A stretch of 46,537 nucleotides of DNA, taken from contig CAIYCW010000005.1 in NCBI GenBank assembly GCA_903924855.1, positions 1 through 46,537 of the forward strand. The letters are read 5' to 3'. Position 1 is the first letter of the stretch; the number at the start of each line of letters is the position of its first letter. Source of the stretch: an uncultured Rhodospirillales bacterium (GTDB lineage: Bacteria > Pseudomonadota > Alphaproteobacteria > Acetobacterales > Acetobacteraceae). The translations under genes were made by a program, and so were the position numbers. Below the pieces are notes generated by a model, which saw nothing but the letters and a program-made list of their open reading frames with translations, had not been told where the DNA came from and did no database searches. Of the stretch, positions 8,617-16,671 are shown in pieces.

Positions 8617-9696
8617 ATGACGGGAAAGACGTTCGCGCGGCCGGCCGGTGTGGTCATCCTGGCCTGTCTGCTCGCCCTGCCTAATCTCGCCATGGCCGCC
8701 GCCTGTGGCACCAGCTTCGCCTACACCGGTGGGCTGATCACCTGCGACATCTCGGTCAGCGGCATCTATCTGATCACCGCCTACGGGGCCCAGGGTGCCG
8801 CATCGACCTTCGGCACGGGCGGATTGGGCGCCTCCGCCTCCGGCGAGTTTGACCTGGCCGCCGGGACAACGCTGGAAATCGCTGTTGGCGGGGCGGGGAC
8901 CGCGGGGTCCAGCATACAATTTGGCGGCGAGCTCGCCAGCGGTGGCAGTGGCGGCGGCGGTGGCAGCTTCGTTACTGAGGGGACGAACACCCCCTTGGTC
9001 GTCGCGGGTGGCGGCGGCGGCGCTGGCGGGGCCGAGGTGGTGAATGGCCTGTACGGTCAGTCAAATGGATCGCCCGGCCAGGCGAGCAGCGCGGGAGCCG
9101 CCGGGACCAGCGGCCTTGTTGCAGCCTCGGGAGGTCAGGGCGGCAGTGGCGGTACAGCCGGGGCGGGTGGCGCCGGCGGCGAAATCCAGTTTGACACCAT
9201 CGCCCCCGCCTCCTTCTTCGGCACGCCGGGCGGTGGTGGTGGCGGATTTCTCGGCAACGGCACCACAACGGCCACCGGCGGGGCGGGAGGCTCCGGCTTT
9301 GCCGCGGGGCTTACCGGTGGCGCCGGCAGCACGGGCGGCGGCACGGGCGGCTTTGGCGGCGGCGGTGGCGGCGGATCGCCCAACTCCGGCAATGATGGGC
9401 CCCCCGGCGGTGGCGGCGGTGGCGGTGGTGGTTACAGCGGCGGCGGCGGTGGCGGCGGCGGCTTCAACACCTATAGCGGCGCCGGCGGAGGCGGCGGATC
9501 CTTCGTGGATGCCGGAAGCCTGATCAGCCCAGAACTGCAGGCCGGCGTGCGGACCGGCAACGGCGCCGTCACACTCTCCTTCGTCTCCGTGGACGTGCCG
9601 GAACCCAAATCCTCGCTGCTGTTCGGCGCCGGCCTGGCGGGGCTCGGCCTGGTATGGCAACGCCGCCGCGCCCGCTCCGGCGCTGGCCGACCATAG
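8617..9696 (+). CDS. Glycine-rich secreted protein with PEP-CTERM sorting signal
   Basis: A 359-residue exported protein. It has an N-terminal signal peptide (hydrophobic to about residue 27, cleavage near AMAA) and a segment GIYLITAYGAQGA near residue 50 that resembles the start of the glycine-rich domain found in ALK-type receptors and many bacterial surface proteins (Pfam Gly_rich). A long body of Gly-Gly-Gly and Gly-Ser-Gly runs from about 95 to 300. The C-terminus is VPEPKSSLLFGAGLAGLGL followed by WQRRRAR: a PEP motif, a membrane helix and a basic tail, the PEP-CTERM layout. Such proteins are normally processed by an exosortase and exported to the surface or biofilm matrix; no exosortase gene is in this window. 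It is flanked by two copies of a 19-bp palindrome. Confidence 0.85.
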   Translation: MTGKTFARPAGVVILACLLALPNLAMAAACGTSFAYTGGLITCDISVSGIYLITAYGAQGAASTFGTGGLGASASGEFDLAAGTTLEIAVGGAGTAGSSIQFGGELASGGSGGGGGSFVTEGTNTPLVVAGGGGGAGGAEVVNGLYGQSNGSPGQASSAGAAGTSGLVAASGGQGGSGGTAGAGGAGGEIQFDTIAPASFFGTPGGGGGGFLGNGTTTATGGAGGSGFAAGLTGGAGSTGGGTGGFGGGGGGGSPNSGNDGPPGGGGGGGGGYSGGGGGGGGFNTYSGAGGGGGSFVDAGSLISPELQAGVRTGNGAVTLSFVSVDVPEPKSSLLFGAGLAGLGLVWQRRRARSGAGRP

Positions 9697-9719
9697 CCCA
9701 GCCTGCACCCAACCCGTAA

Positions 9720-9738
9720 GGCGGGTCCACGACCCGCC
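9720..9738. repeat. 19-bp palindromic repeat, copy 2
   Basis: Identical to the element at 8258-8276 (GGCGGGTCCACGACCCGCC). It starts 23 bp after the stop of the PEP-CTERM gene and 6 bp before the stop of the convergent lipoprotein gene, so it is well placed to terminate transcription from both sides. No U-tract follows. Confidence 0.75.
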
Positions 9739-9744
9739 AAGGCC

Positions 9745-10113
9745 TCACTTCACCAACGCCCACCCCTTGTCCGTCTTGCCGAACACAAACCGCTCGCCCA
9801 CAACATGGTCGCTCTCACCCGGCTTGTTGACCGTGTTGAACAGATCGATCGACGTCATCACCGTCACCAGATCATAGTTCACCACCGCCGTGTAGCGCCC
9901 ATCCCCGCCCAACGTGCCGCTGACGAAGCTCAGATTGTCCACACGCCTCTCCCCGTTGGGAAAGCTCTGGCGGATCCGCTGGGTGATCTGCTCCAGCGCA
10001 TCGGCCTGATCCGGCGCATCATCCGAACAGCCGGCCAGGCTCCACACCAGCACGCCCGACACCACGCAACGCAGCGCCTGCCTGCGGGTTGCAACGATCA
10101 TCTTCCTGCCCAC
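9745..10113 (-). CDS. Small putative lipoprotein
   Basis: Family not recognised. The 122-residue product has a basic start, a hydrophobic stretch (VVSGVLVWSL) and the lipobox LAGC, with Cys at about residue 29 as the lipidation site; SDD follows the Cys. The remaining 90 residues are soluble and look like a small alpha/beta domain (VSGTLGGDGRYTAVVNYDLV, VGERFVFGKTDKGWALVK). The start could be GTG at 10113 or ATG at 10101; the latter has AGGA close upstream. It lies downstream of rplI on the same strand but beyond a terminator, so it probably has its own promoter. Confidence 0.7.
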   Translation of the reverse strand: MGRKMIVATRRQALRCVVSGVLVWSLAGCSDDAPDQADALEQITQRIRQSFPNGERRVDNLSFVSGTLGGDGRYTAVVNYDLVTVMTSIDLFNTVNKPGESDHVVGERFVFGKTDKGWALVK

Positions 10114-10226
10114 CGCGCCGCATCCCCATTAAGGCCGTCCCGGCCATACGCCTGAACACCAGCCACTAGCAGAGACCGGCAGGGCAGGGGAACTGCCCCA
10201 AGGTCGATCCCGCCCCGCCCCAACGC

Positions 10227-10253
10227 AAAAGGGCCCGGAGATCCTCCGGGCCC
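10227..10253 (-). terminator. Intrinsic terminator of the rpsF-rpsR-rplI operon
   Basis: A perfect 10-bp GC stem, GGGCCCGGAG and CTCCGGGCCC with a 3-nt loop, occupies 10231-10253. Read on the minus strand it is followed by TTTT. It lies 32 bp after the rplI stop. Confidence 0.85.
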
Positions 10254-10285
10254 TTCGCAGATCATCACAACCAAAGACCGGCGGA

Positions 10286-10858
10286 TCAGCCGATATCGGG
10301 CTGTTCCGCGTTCGGGTCGAACAGCTGAATGTCGCCTTCCAGCTCGATCGGCGCCTCAACCTCGCCCACCACGCGCTCACCGCGCAGCTGCTTCTCGGCC
10401 TCTTCCAGCGAACGCGCCACGTTCACCGTCACCGGCATGTCCACTTCCGGATGCAGCACGATGCGCACCTTGGTCAGACCCAGCGACTTGATCGGCTGTT
10501 CCAGCACCACCTGCGAGCGGTTGATGGTCAGCCCGCTCTCGGCGCACGCATCCGAGATGTCGCGCGACGACACCGAACCATACAGGCTGCCCGACTCACC
10601 GGCCTGACGGATGATGGTGACCGTAAGCCCCTCCATCCGCTCGACGATGCGCTCCGCCTCGTCGCGGCGCTTCAGGTTCAGCGCCTCAAGCTGGGCGCGC
10701 TGAGCCTCGAACTGCGCCAGGTTGCTTTTGTTGGCGCGGATCGCCTTCTTCTGCGGCAGCAGGAAGTTGCGGGCATAGCCCGGCTTCACCTTCACCACAT
10801 CGCCCATCTGCCCCAGCTTTTCCACGCGCTGCAGCAGGATCAATTCAACGGCGGCCAT
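10286..10858 (-). CDS. rplI: 50S ribosomal protein L9
   Basis: A large-subunit protein that binds 23S rRNA with its N-domain. The start MAAVELILLQRVEKLGQMGD and VKVKPGYARNFLLPQKKA are the L9 signature; the long central helix follows, and the C-domain contains RDISDA and EQPIKSLG. At 190 residues it is longer than the E. coli protein because of an acidic C-terminal tail (GDIQLFDPNAEQPDIG), as is common in alphaproteobacteria. It is 10 bp downstream of rpsR and followed by an intrinsic terminator. Confidence 0.98.
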   Translation of the reverse strand: MAAVELILLQRVEKLGQMGDVVKVKPGYARNFLLPQKKAIRANKSNLAQFEAQRAQLEALNLKRRDEAERIVERMEGLTVTIIRQAGESGSLYGSVSSRDISDACAESGLTINRSQVVLEQPIKSLGLTKVRIVLHPEVDMPVTVNVARSLEEAEKQLRGERVVGEVEAPIELEGDIQLFDPNAEQPDIG

Positions 10859-10868
10859 GACTGCCTCC

Positions 10869-11147
10869 TCAATTCACGATGTAGGGAAGCAGCGCCAGGA
10901 AGCGGGCGCGCTTGATGGCCTTGGCCAGCTCACGCTGCTTCTTGGCGGACACCGCCGTGATACGGCTCGGCACGATCTTGCCGCGCTCGGAGAGGAAACG
11001 GCTCAGCAGCCGCACATCCTTGTAGTCGATCACCGGCGCGTTCGGGCCGGAGAACGGGCAGGACTTGCGGCGCCGATAGAACGGGCGGCGGGCGCCAACG
11101 GCCGAGCGGCGGCCGGCGGGGTTCAGGTTTGCATCAGTTTCGGACAT
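10869..11147 (-). CDS. rpsR: 30S ribosomal protein S18
   Basis: A small-subunit protein that pairs with S6 at the platform of the 30S subunit. Of 92 residues, the core [35 protein letters not shown] and [21 protein letters not shown] is the conserved S18 fold. The N-terminus has an extra basic stretch of about 20 residues. It sits between rpsF (5 bp) and rplI (10 bp) in the usual order. Confidence 0.98.
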   Translation of the reverse strand: MSETDANLNPAGRRSAVGARRPFYRRRKSCPFSGPNAPVIDYKDVRLLSRFLSERGKIVPSRITAVSAKKQRELAKAIKRARFLALLPYIVN

Positions 11148-11152
11148 GCCGA

Positions 11153-11662
11153 TTACTCCTCGGTGCCGGCGTTGAAGCCGCCAAATTCATCACGGCCGGA
11201 CGGCTCGTCGCCACGGGCCCGGAATTCCTCGCGATCGTCATAGCCGCGCTTGCGGCCGCTCTCGAAGCGCCCGGCCGGCTTCGGGCCGCGGAACCCGCGC
11301 TCCCGCTCATCGGACTTGCGCGCCAGAATGGCAGACGGCGCCTCGGCATCGATCGCATCGACGCGGATGGTCATGTAGCGCAGAATGTCTTCATTCAGGC
11401 TGAGCTGACGCTCCATCTCGGCCATCGCGGCCGGCTTCGCATCCAGACCCAGAAGCATGTAATGCCCCTTGCGGTTCTTCTTGATGCGATAGGCCAGGCT
11501 GCGCAGGCCCCAATATTCGCGCTTTTTCACAACCGAGGTCTCGGTGTTCGGCTCTGCGCCGATCTCCGCGTCCATCTGGGCGGTGAGGGTGTCGACAATC
11601 GTCTCCACCTGCTGCTGCGTCACGTCATTGCGTGCGATCAGCACGGTTTCATATAGCGGCAT
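11153..11662 (-). CDS. rpsF: 30S ribosomal protein S6
   Basis: Binds the central domain of 16S rRNA together with S18. The start [14 protein letters not shown] is typical; [25 protein letters not shown] and [13 protein letters not shown] are conserved. I chose ATG at 11662, which begins with the conserved residues and has GGGAG upstream; the frame stays open to 11713. Compared with the E. coli protein it has a long, charged C-terminal tail (about residues 115-169, rich in Arg, Gly, Glu). It is the first gene of the rpsF-rpsR-rplI operon. Confidence 0.97.
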   Translation of the reverse strand: MPLYETVLIARNDVTQQQVETIVDTLTAQMDAEIGAEPNTETSVVKKREYWGLRSLAYRIKKNRKGHYMLLGLDAKPAAMAEMERQLSLNEDILRYMTIRVDAIDAEAPSAILARKSDERERGFRGPKPAGRFESGRKRGYDDREEFRARGDEPSGRDEFGGFNAGTEE

Positions 11663-11862
11663 GTGCGCTCCCTCTGGGTTGTTCAGCTCAGCACCCGGGT
11701 CTGGGTGCGGCACCGCAATGGTACGCGAGCATAGCCAGCTTCAGCCGGTGAAACTGGCAGGGAAGCCGCGCGTTATAAGGCCAAACGCCCCAAACGCAAG
11801 AACGCCCTGCGGTGTTCCGCACATTTCTGTCATGCCACGCCGGTCATGCTATGCACACCGCC

Positions 11863-13047
11863 ATGACAAAACCCCTCATCGCCGTCATCGGCGCGGGCCC
11901 CGCGGGCCTGGCCGCCGCCGAGACACTGGCGCCCGCCGCCCACGTGCGCGTCTTCGAGCGCATGCCCAGCCCCGCGCGCAAATTCCTCCTCGCCGGCCGC
12001 GGCGGCCTCAACCTCACCCACAGCGAGGATCTCGACCTCTTCCTCACCCGCTACCGCAACGCCGCCCCCTCCGCGCTGCGCACGATTGCCGCCCACCCGC
12101 CGCAGGCCCTGCGCAGCTGGGCCGAGGCGCTCGGCCAGGAGATGTTCACCGGCAGCTCCGGCCGCGTCTTCCCCCGCGCCATGAAGGCCTCTCCGCTGCT
12201 GCGCGCCTGGCTCGCACGGCTGGATGCGATGGGCGTGGAACTCGCCCCCCGCCATCACTGGCAGGGCTGGACTGATGATGGCGCGCTGCGCTTCGCCACC
12301 CCCAAGGGGGAGATCAGGCTGCACCCGGACGCCACCATCCTCGCCCTTGGCGGCGCCTCCTGGCCGCGCCTGGGCGCCGATGGCAGCTGGCGGGCCTATC
12401 TGCCCGAGACCGCAACCACCCCCTTCGCCCCCTCCAACATGGGCTTCACTGTCGCCTGGTCCGAGCATCTGCGCACCCGCCATGCCGGCAGCCCGCTGAA
12501 ACGCATCGCCATCGCATTCCAGGGCCAGACCGTGCGCGGCGAGGCGATGATCACCGAAACCGGCCTGGAGGGTGGTGCCATCTACGCGCTCTCCGGCCCG
12601 CTGCGTGACGCCATCGCAAGCGCCGGCCACGCCGACATCACCATCGATCTGCGCCCCGATCTGTCTTTGTCCGACCTGCCCTCCGGCCTCGGCAGCCGCA
12701 CCCTTGCCAACCAGCTGCGCAACGCAGGCCTCACCCCGGCCGCCATCGCCCTCGTCCAGGAGCTGCGCCACCAGGGCAACACCACCCCGATCCCGAACCT
12801 GGTCAAGGCGCTGCCCATCCGCCTGCTCGCGCCCGCCCCGCTGGCCCGCGCCATCTCGTCCGCCGGCGGCCTGCGCTGGTCCGCCATCGGGCCCGATTTC
12901 ATGCTACACGACCGCCCAGGCGTGTTCGCCGCCGGCGAGATGCTGGACTGGGAGGCGCCAACCGGCGGATATCTGTTGCAGGCCTGCTTCAGCACCGCGA
13001 TCGCAGCAAGCAAGGCATGCCTCTCATGGCTGGAGCAGAGATCATAG
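11863..13047 (+). CDS. TIGR03862-type NAD(P)/FAD-dependent oxidoreductase (HI0933/YhiN-like)
   Basis: A flavoprotein of the HI0933 superfamily; substrate unknown. The N-terminus IAVIGAGPAGLAAAETLA is the FAD-binding Rossmann motif. RKFLLAGRGGLNLTHSE and FTGSSGRVFPRAMKASPLL match the subgroup TIGR03862. ILALGGASWPRLGADG lies near residue 160, and GVFAAGEMLDWEAPTGGYLLQACFSTA near the C-terminus closes the FAD site. At 394 residues it has normal length. The start was set at ATG 11863, where the Rossmann motif begins; ATG at 11851 is possible. It is divergent from rpsF and overlaps the next gene by 31 bp. Confidence 0.9.
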   Translation: MTKPLIAVIGAGPAGLAAAETLAPAAHVRVFERMPSPARKFLLAGRGGLNLTHSEDLDLFLTRYRNAAPSALRTIAAHPPQALRSWAEALGQEMFTGSSGRVFPRAMKASPLLRAWLARLDAMGVELAPRHHWQGWTDDGALRFATPKGEIRLHPDATILALGGASWPRLGADGSWRAYLPETATTPFAPSNMGFTVAWSEHLRTRHAGSPLKRIAIAFQGQTVRGEAMITETGLEGGAIYALSGPLRDAIASAGHADITIDLRPDLSLSDLPSGLGSRTLANQLRNAGLTPAAIALVQELRHQGNTTPIPNLVKALPIRLLAPAPLARAISSAGGLRWSAIGPDFMLHDRPGVFAAGEMLDWEAPTGGYLLQACFSTAIAASKACLSWLEQRS

Positions 13048-14162
13048 ACCAGGCACCCCAACCCACGCCGCGCGTCGTCAGCGGCCATATCCTGGCGCTG
13101 CGCCTGTTCGACATCGCCTACGCGATCGACCTTGCCCGCGCCGAACAGCTCTGGGCCCGCCACGCGACCGACCGCACCAGCCGCTCCCGGCTGAGCGCCA
13201 CCCAGCCGAAATCCGTCTCCTTCGGCGTGCCCCCCTTGGCCGTGGCGCTGGACACCATCCTGCTCGATCTCGGCGAAGAGGAGGTCGAGGCCGTGGTCAC
13301 CGCCCGGCTCTACGATTTCGGCACGCTCTCCCTCGCCTTGCGCGTCCCCACAAGGGACATGGCATGGGCCGATTTCACCGCCCGCATGAACAAGGTGGGC
13401 CAGGCCACTGGCGGCGGCTTCTGGGAGCCCATCCTGGTCCAGCTGCGCGGCATCCTGCGCGAGGCCCTGGTCAAACCCACCCCCTCCACCGTGTGGGAGG
13501 ATTACCTCATCGCCTCCGTCCGCCAGTTCGACACGCGCATCCTGGCCTCTGACATCCCAAGGGGCCTCGACCTCATCCCGCTGCTCTCCGGCGAGACCCG
13601 CGCTTTGTCCGAAGGGGCCCGCGCCGATCTGCTGCGCAGCCGCTACTCCTATTACGAGGACGACCTGGTCATCCTCACCTGGGACCGCGCCTTCATCGTC
13701 GAGCCGCGCGGCGACAACGACGTGGCCGATGTCATCGAGGTCGCCAACGCCCAGCTGCTGCAGATGCGCTACTACGACGAACGCCTCGATGACGAGCTGC
13801 CCCGCATGTACGACCTCGTCGAAGCCGCCCGCTCGCGCTGGAACCTCGTCGCCGCCCGCAGATACGCCAATCTCGCGCGCGAACTCACCACCCTGGTCGC
13901 CGAGGTCACCGAACTCACCGAAAAGGTGGACAACGCCCTGCAGGTCACCGAGGACGTCTACCTCGCGCGCATCTACGCAACCGCCCTCGACCTGTTCCGC
14001 GTGCCCAACTTCACCCGCGCCGTGGACCGCAAACTCGCCATCATCCGCGACACCTACACCTCGCTCTACGACGAGGCGAGCTCGATCCGCTCCACCCTGA
14101 TGGAGGCGGCGATCCTGCTGCTGATCTTCGTGGAACTGATCCTGGCCGTGCTGCGCTTCTGA
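13017..14162 (+). CDS. RMD1/DUF155 family membrane-anchored protein
   Basis: A 381-residue member of the RMD1/SIF2 (DUF155) family, first studied in yeast, where members are linked to meiotic division and mitochondrial function; the bacterial role is not known. The family C-terminal core is clear: RYSYYEDDLVILTWDRAFIVEPRGDNDVADVIEVANAQLLQMRYYDERLDDELPRMYD split over residues 205-265. It is followed by a helical region (LARELTTLVAEVTELTEKVDNALQVTEDVYLARIY) and a terminal hydrophobic helix (MEAAILLLIFVELILAVL) that should anchor it in the membrane. The start may be ATG at 13017 or 13026. Its 5' end overlaps the flavoprotein gene by up to 31 bp, suggesting one transcript. Confidence 0.85.
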   Translation: MPLMAGAEIIDQAPQPTPRVVSGHILALRLFDIAYAIDLARAEQLWARHATDRTSRSRLSATQPKSVSFGVPPLAVALDTILLDLGEEEVEAVVTARLYDFGTLSLALRVPTRDMAWADFTARMNKVGQATGGGFWEPILVQLRGILREALVKPTPSTVWEDYLIASVRQFDTRILASDIPRGLDLIPLLSGETRALSEGARADLLRSRYSYYEDDLVILTWDRAFIVEPRGDNDVADVIEVANAQLLQMRYYDERLDDELPRMYDLVEAARSRWNLVAARRYANLARELTTLVAEVTELTEKVDNALQVTEDVYLARIYATALDLFRVPNFTRAVDRKLAIIRDTYTSLYDEASSIRSTLMEAAILLLIFVELILAVLRF

Positions 14163-14431
14163 CACGGCACCATCTTTCCAGACAATTCCAGTCCTGCTGG
14201 CCTTTTGTCGCCGGTATCGCCGAAAGGTCAAAACTTACAACAAAAATCCAAACAAATGATCGGCTGATCAGAACGAATCAAAGAAATGCCCAATCTACTT
14301 ATCTCCACAATCCAAATACCTGACTTAACATGTCTCGAATTTGCAAGTGTGCTGCGCAATGACTCTATCTGCGGCACGGCAATCAAAGGTCAGACCGACC
14401 TGAGAAATCCAGCCGCGGTCAGGAGGTCGCG

Positions 14432-15655
14432 GTGTACAGCTCTCATGTCTATGACGAGAACGAGATCGAACTGTGCAGCCCCGCGCCGTCGCACCCGGTC
14501 AATCGGCGCCTGCTGCTGTCCTGCCTCGCCGGCGGTGCGGCCCTTGCCGTCCTGCATGTCGGCGTGCTGCAGCCCTTGCTCACCGCACGGCGCTCGGCCG
14601 TGACCGACAGGGTGCAGCCCCTGCCGTCCTCCCTCCAGGCCGCCCCCCGCACCGCCACGGCAGGTGCCACCGATCTCGCCGAATGGGCCCCGTTCCGCAA
14701 CCGCTTCATCACCGCCGAGGGCCGCGTGGTGGACACCGGCAATGGCGGCGTGTCGCACTCCGAAGGCCAGGGCTATGGCATGCTGCTCGCCGCCTGGGCC
14801 GATGACCGCGCCACCTTCGAACGCCTGCTCGGCTGGACACAGGCCAATCTGTCGCGCCCGAAGGACGCACTGCACGCCTGGCGCTGGCAGCCCGGCCTGC
14901 CGAACCCGGTGCCGGACACCAACTCGGCAACCGATGGCGACATCATGATCGCCTGGGCGCTGCTGCGCGCCGGCGAGCGCTGGAACATGCCGGCCTGGCA
15001 CAAGGCGGGCCTCGCCATCGCGGACGATCTGCTGCGCCTGTCCACGCGTGAGGCCGCCGGCCGCCTGTTCCTCGCCCCCGGTGCGCACGGCTTCGACCGC
15101 ACAGGCCGCATCGTGGTCAATCCGTCCTACAGCATCCTGCCGGCCATGCGCGCCTTTGCCGAAGCCAGCGGCGATCCGCGCTGGACCAGGCTGGATCGCG
15201 ACAGCCTGTGGCTGATCGACCGCGCCCGCTTCGGCGCCAACGGCCTCACGCCGGATTGGGTCGAGATCGACCTCAGCACCGGCGCCATCCGCCTCGCCGA
15301 AGGCTGGCTGGAGCGGTTCTCCTGGGATGCGATCCGCGTGCCGCTCTACCTCGGCTGGGCCGGCGAGACCGCAAGCGCCGGCGTGCAGGCCCCGGTGCGG
15401 TTCTGGAACATCCGCAAGCAGGGCCTGCCGATCGCCTGGATCGATCTGCGCAGCGGCGAACTGGCGCCCTATCGCGGCCATTCCGGCGTCCAGGCGGTGG
15501 CCGAGCTCGCCACCGCCCTGGTCGCAGCGGACGGCACCCCACCCGCCTTGCCGGCCCAGGCCGCGGCCCCGGACTATTATGCGGCAGCGCTTTCCATGCT
15601 GGCCCGCATGGCCTGGCAGGAACATCCCCGCCCGGTCAGTGGTGCCGTCAGCTGA
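14432..15655 (+). CDS. Glycoside hydrolase family 8 (endoglucanase-type) enzyme
   Basis: A predicted beta-1,4-glucanase of family GH8, to which the cellulases BcsZ and CMCax of cellulose-producing bacteria belong. The general acid is Glu111 in SHSEGQGYGM and the substrate-binding Asp is in SATDGDIMIAWALLRAG (Asp168 or Asp170). The N-terminus is polar to about residue 24, then RRLLLSCLAGGAALAVLHVG forms a signal sequence or membrane anchor, so the catalytic part should be periplasmic or secreted. The start is GTG at 14432, chosen because a perfect AGGAGG stands 5 bp upstream. The 407 residues are a normal length. No cellulose synthase genes are adjacent, so it may act on endogenous or host cellulose; this is open. 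Confidence 0.88.
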   Translation: MYSSHVYDENEIELCSPAPSHPVNRRLLLSCLAGGAALAVLHVGVLQPLLTARRSAVTDRVQPLPSSLQAAPRTATAGATDLAEWAPFRNRFITAEGRVVDTGNGGVSHSEGQGYGMLLAAWADDRATFERLLGWTQANLSRPKDALHAWRWQPGLPNPVPDTNSATDGDIMIAWALLRAGERWNMPAWHKAGLAIADDLLRLSTREAAGRLFLAPGAHGFDRTGRIVVNPSYSILPAMRAFAEASGDPRWTRLDRDSLWLIDRARFGANGLTPDWVEIDLSTGAIRLAEGWLERFSWDAIRVPLYLGWAGETASAGVQAPVRFWNIRKQGLPIAWIDLRSGELAPYRGHSGVQAVAELATALVAADGTPPALPAQAAAPDYYAAALSMLARMAWQEHPRPVSGAVS

Positions 15656-15671
15656 GTTTCACAAACGAAAG

Positions 15672-15699
15672 GGCCGGGTCGCACCTGCAACCCGGCCCT
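15672..15699. terminator. Bidirectional hairpin terminator between GH8 and response regulator
   Basis: GGGCCGGGT and ACCCGGCCC form a 9-bp stem with a 10-nt loop. On the minus strand it is followed by TTTCGTTTG, and on the plus strand by TCATT. It lies 16 bp after the GH8 stop and 26 bp from the convergent regulator stop. Confidence 0.75.
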
Positions 15700-15725
15700 C
15701 ATTGCGGCGTCACGCCTGCAGCGTC

Positions 15726-16448
15726 TCAGTTTTCCGGGAAGCTGCGGAACACGTAGCCCAGGTTGCGCACGCTTGCGATCACCTCGCCCGCGCCGCTGCG
15801 GCCGAATTTGCGGCGGATCTGATGCACCAGATTGTCGAGCGAGCGATCCTCCGGCTGGAACGGCCGGCGCAGCACCGAGCGCGACAGCGTGTCCCGGTCC
15901 ACCGGCGTGCCCGGCTTGGCTGTCAGCAGCACCAGCAGGTCGAACTCCGCAGAGGTCAGCGGCACCACCGTGTTGTCCGGCCGCAGCACGCGCCGCTCAG
16001 CCTGCACGATGCGCCATTCCCCGCCCTCGGCCTTTTCGATCTTGTGGGTGCGCCGCAGATGCGCCCGCACCCGCGCCACCAGCTCACGTCCGCTGATCGG
16101 CTTGAGCAGGAAGTCATCCGCCCCAAGCTCCAACCCGATCACCCGGTCCGCCTCGCTGCGGCTGCCGGTCAGGAACAGCACCGGTGCTGCCGTCAGCTGC
16201 CGCATGGTGGGCAGCAGCAGCAACGTGTCCACCGCCCCCAGGCGCTGATCGAGCACGATCAGATCGGGCTGCCAGGTCTCCAGCAGCTCCAGGGTCGACT
16301 CCCAGTCACCGCATTGCCGGCAGGCGATGTTGTGATCGGTGAATGCCTCTGCAAGCTCATTTCGCAATACGACATCATCGTCGATGATGAGGATCGTCGC
16401 GTTATCGGATTTAACAGTCACAACATTCAAAGCCTTCGCTGCTGGCAC
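15726..16448 (-). CDS. OmpR-family response regulator
   Basis: A two-component DNA-binding regulator of 240 residues. The receiver domain has IDDD (Asp23-25) for Mg2+ and Asp67 as phospho-acceptor in LIVLDQRLG, with Lys in LLKPISG. The C-terminal winged helix (residues about 145-237) shows LTSAEFDLLVLL and EDRSLDNLVHQIRRKFG and ends in IASVRNLGYVF, typical of OmpR/PhoB. The next start inward is not obvious, so ATG at 16448 is used, giving a 17-residue lead. It is divergent from a hybrid-length PAS kinase (16672), a likely partner. A 9-bp tandem repeat lies between the two. Confidence 0.92.
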   Translation of the reverse strand: MPAAKALNVVTVKSDNATILIIDDDVVLRNELAEAFTDHNIACRQCGDWESTLELLETWQPDLIVLDQRLGAVDTLLLLPTMRQLTAAPVLFLTGSRSEADRVIGLELGADDFLLKPISGRELVARVRAHLRRTHKIEKAEGGEWRIVQAERRVLRPDNTVVPLTSAEFDLLVLLTAKPGTPVDRDTLSRSVLRRPFQPEDRSLDNLVHQIRRKFGRSGAGEVIASVRNLGYVFRSFPEN

Positions 16449-16554
16449 ACTTTCCGAGTGGCATCAGGATTAGCAGATTTTTAACATGCTGCGAATGCGG
16501 CGGCATCTGGTGAGGTCATAATATGTCTCCTTTTTCAGCGATGTTGCGACAAAA

Positions 16555-16572
16555 AAATCTGACAAATCTGAG
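16555..16572. repeat. 9-bp tandem repeat between regulator and kinase genes
   Basis: AAATCTGAC followed directly by AAATCTGAG. It lies 107 bp from the start of the response regulator and 100 bp from the kinase start, where a DNA-binding site for the OmpR-type regulator could be. This is a position-based guess. Confidence 0.3.
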
Positions 16573-16671
16573 ATCGACGTCAGGAGATATTGCCAACTAG
16601 CGTCAGTCGGATCGGCAGGATGCACCCACCGGCCGCCCTGGTGGGGCAGCGCCAGGCACCAGGTTTTTGAC

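Noticed and set aside
9061..9708. Minus-strand Ala-rich frame opposite the glycine-rich gene
   Set aside because: Ala and Gly runs come from the complement of the GGC repeats; no start signal.
12582..14231. A long minus-strand frame opposite the flavoprotein and RMD1-family genes
   Set aside because: Gly/Asp/Val-rich shadow composition and no domain; the plus-strand frames have clear families.
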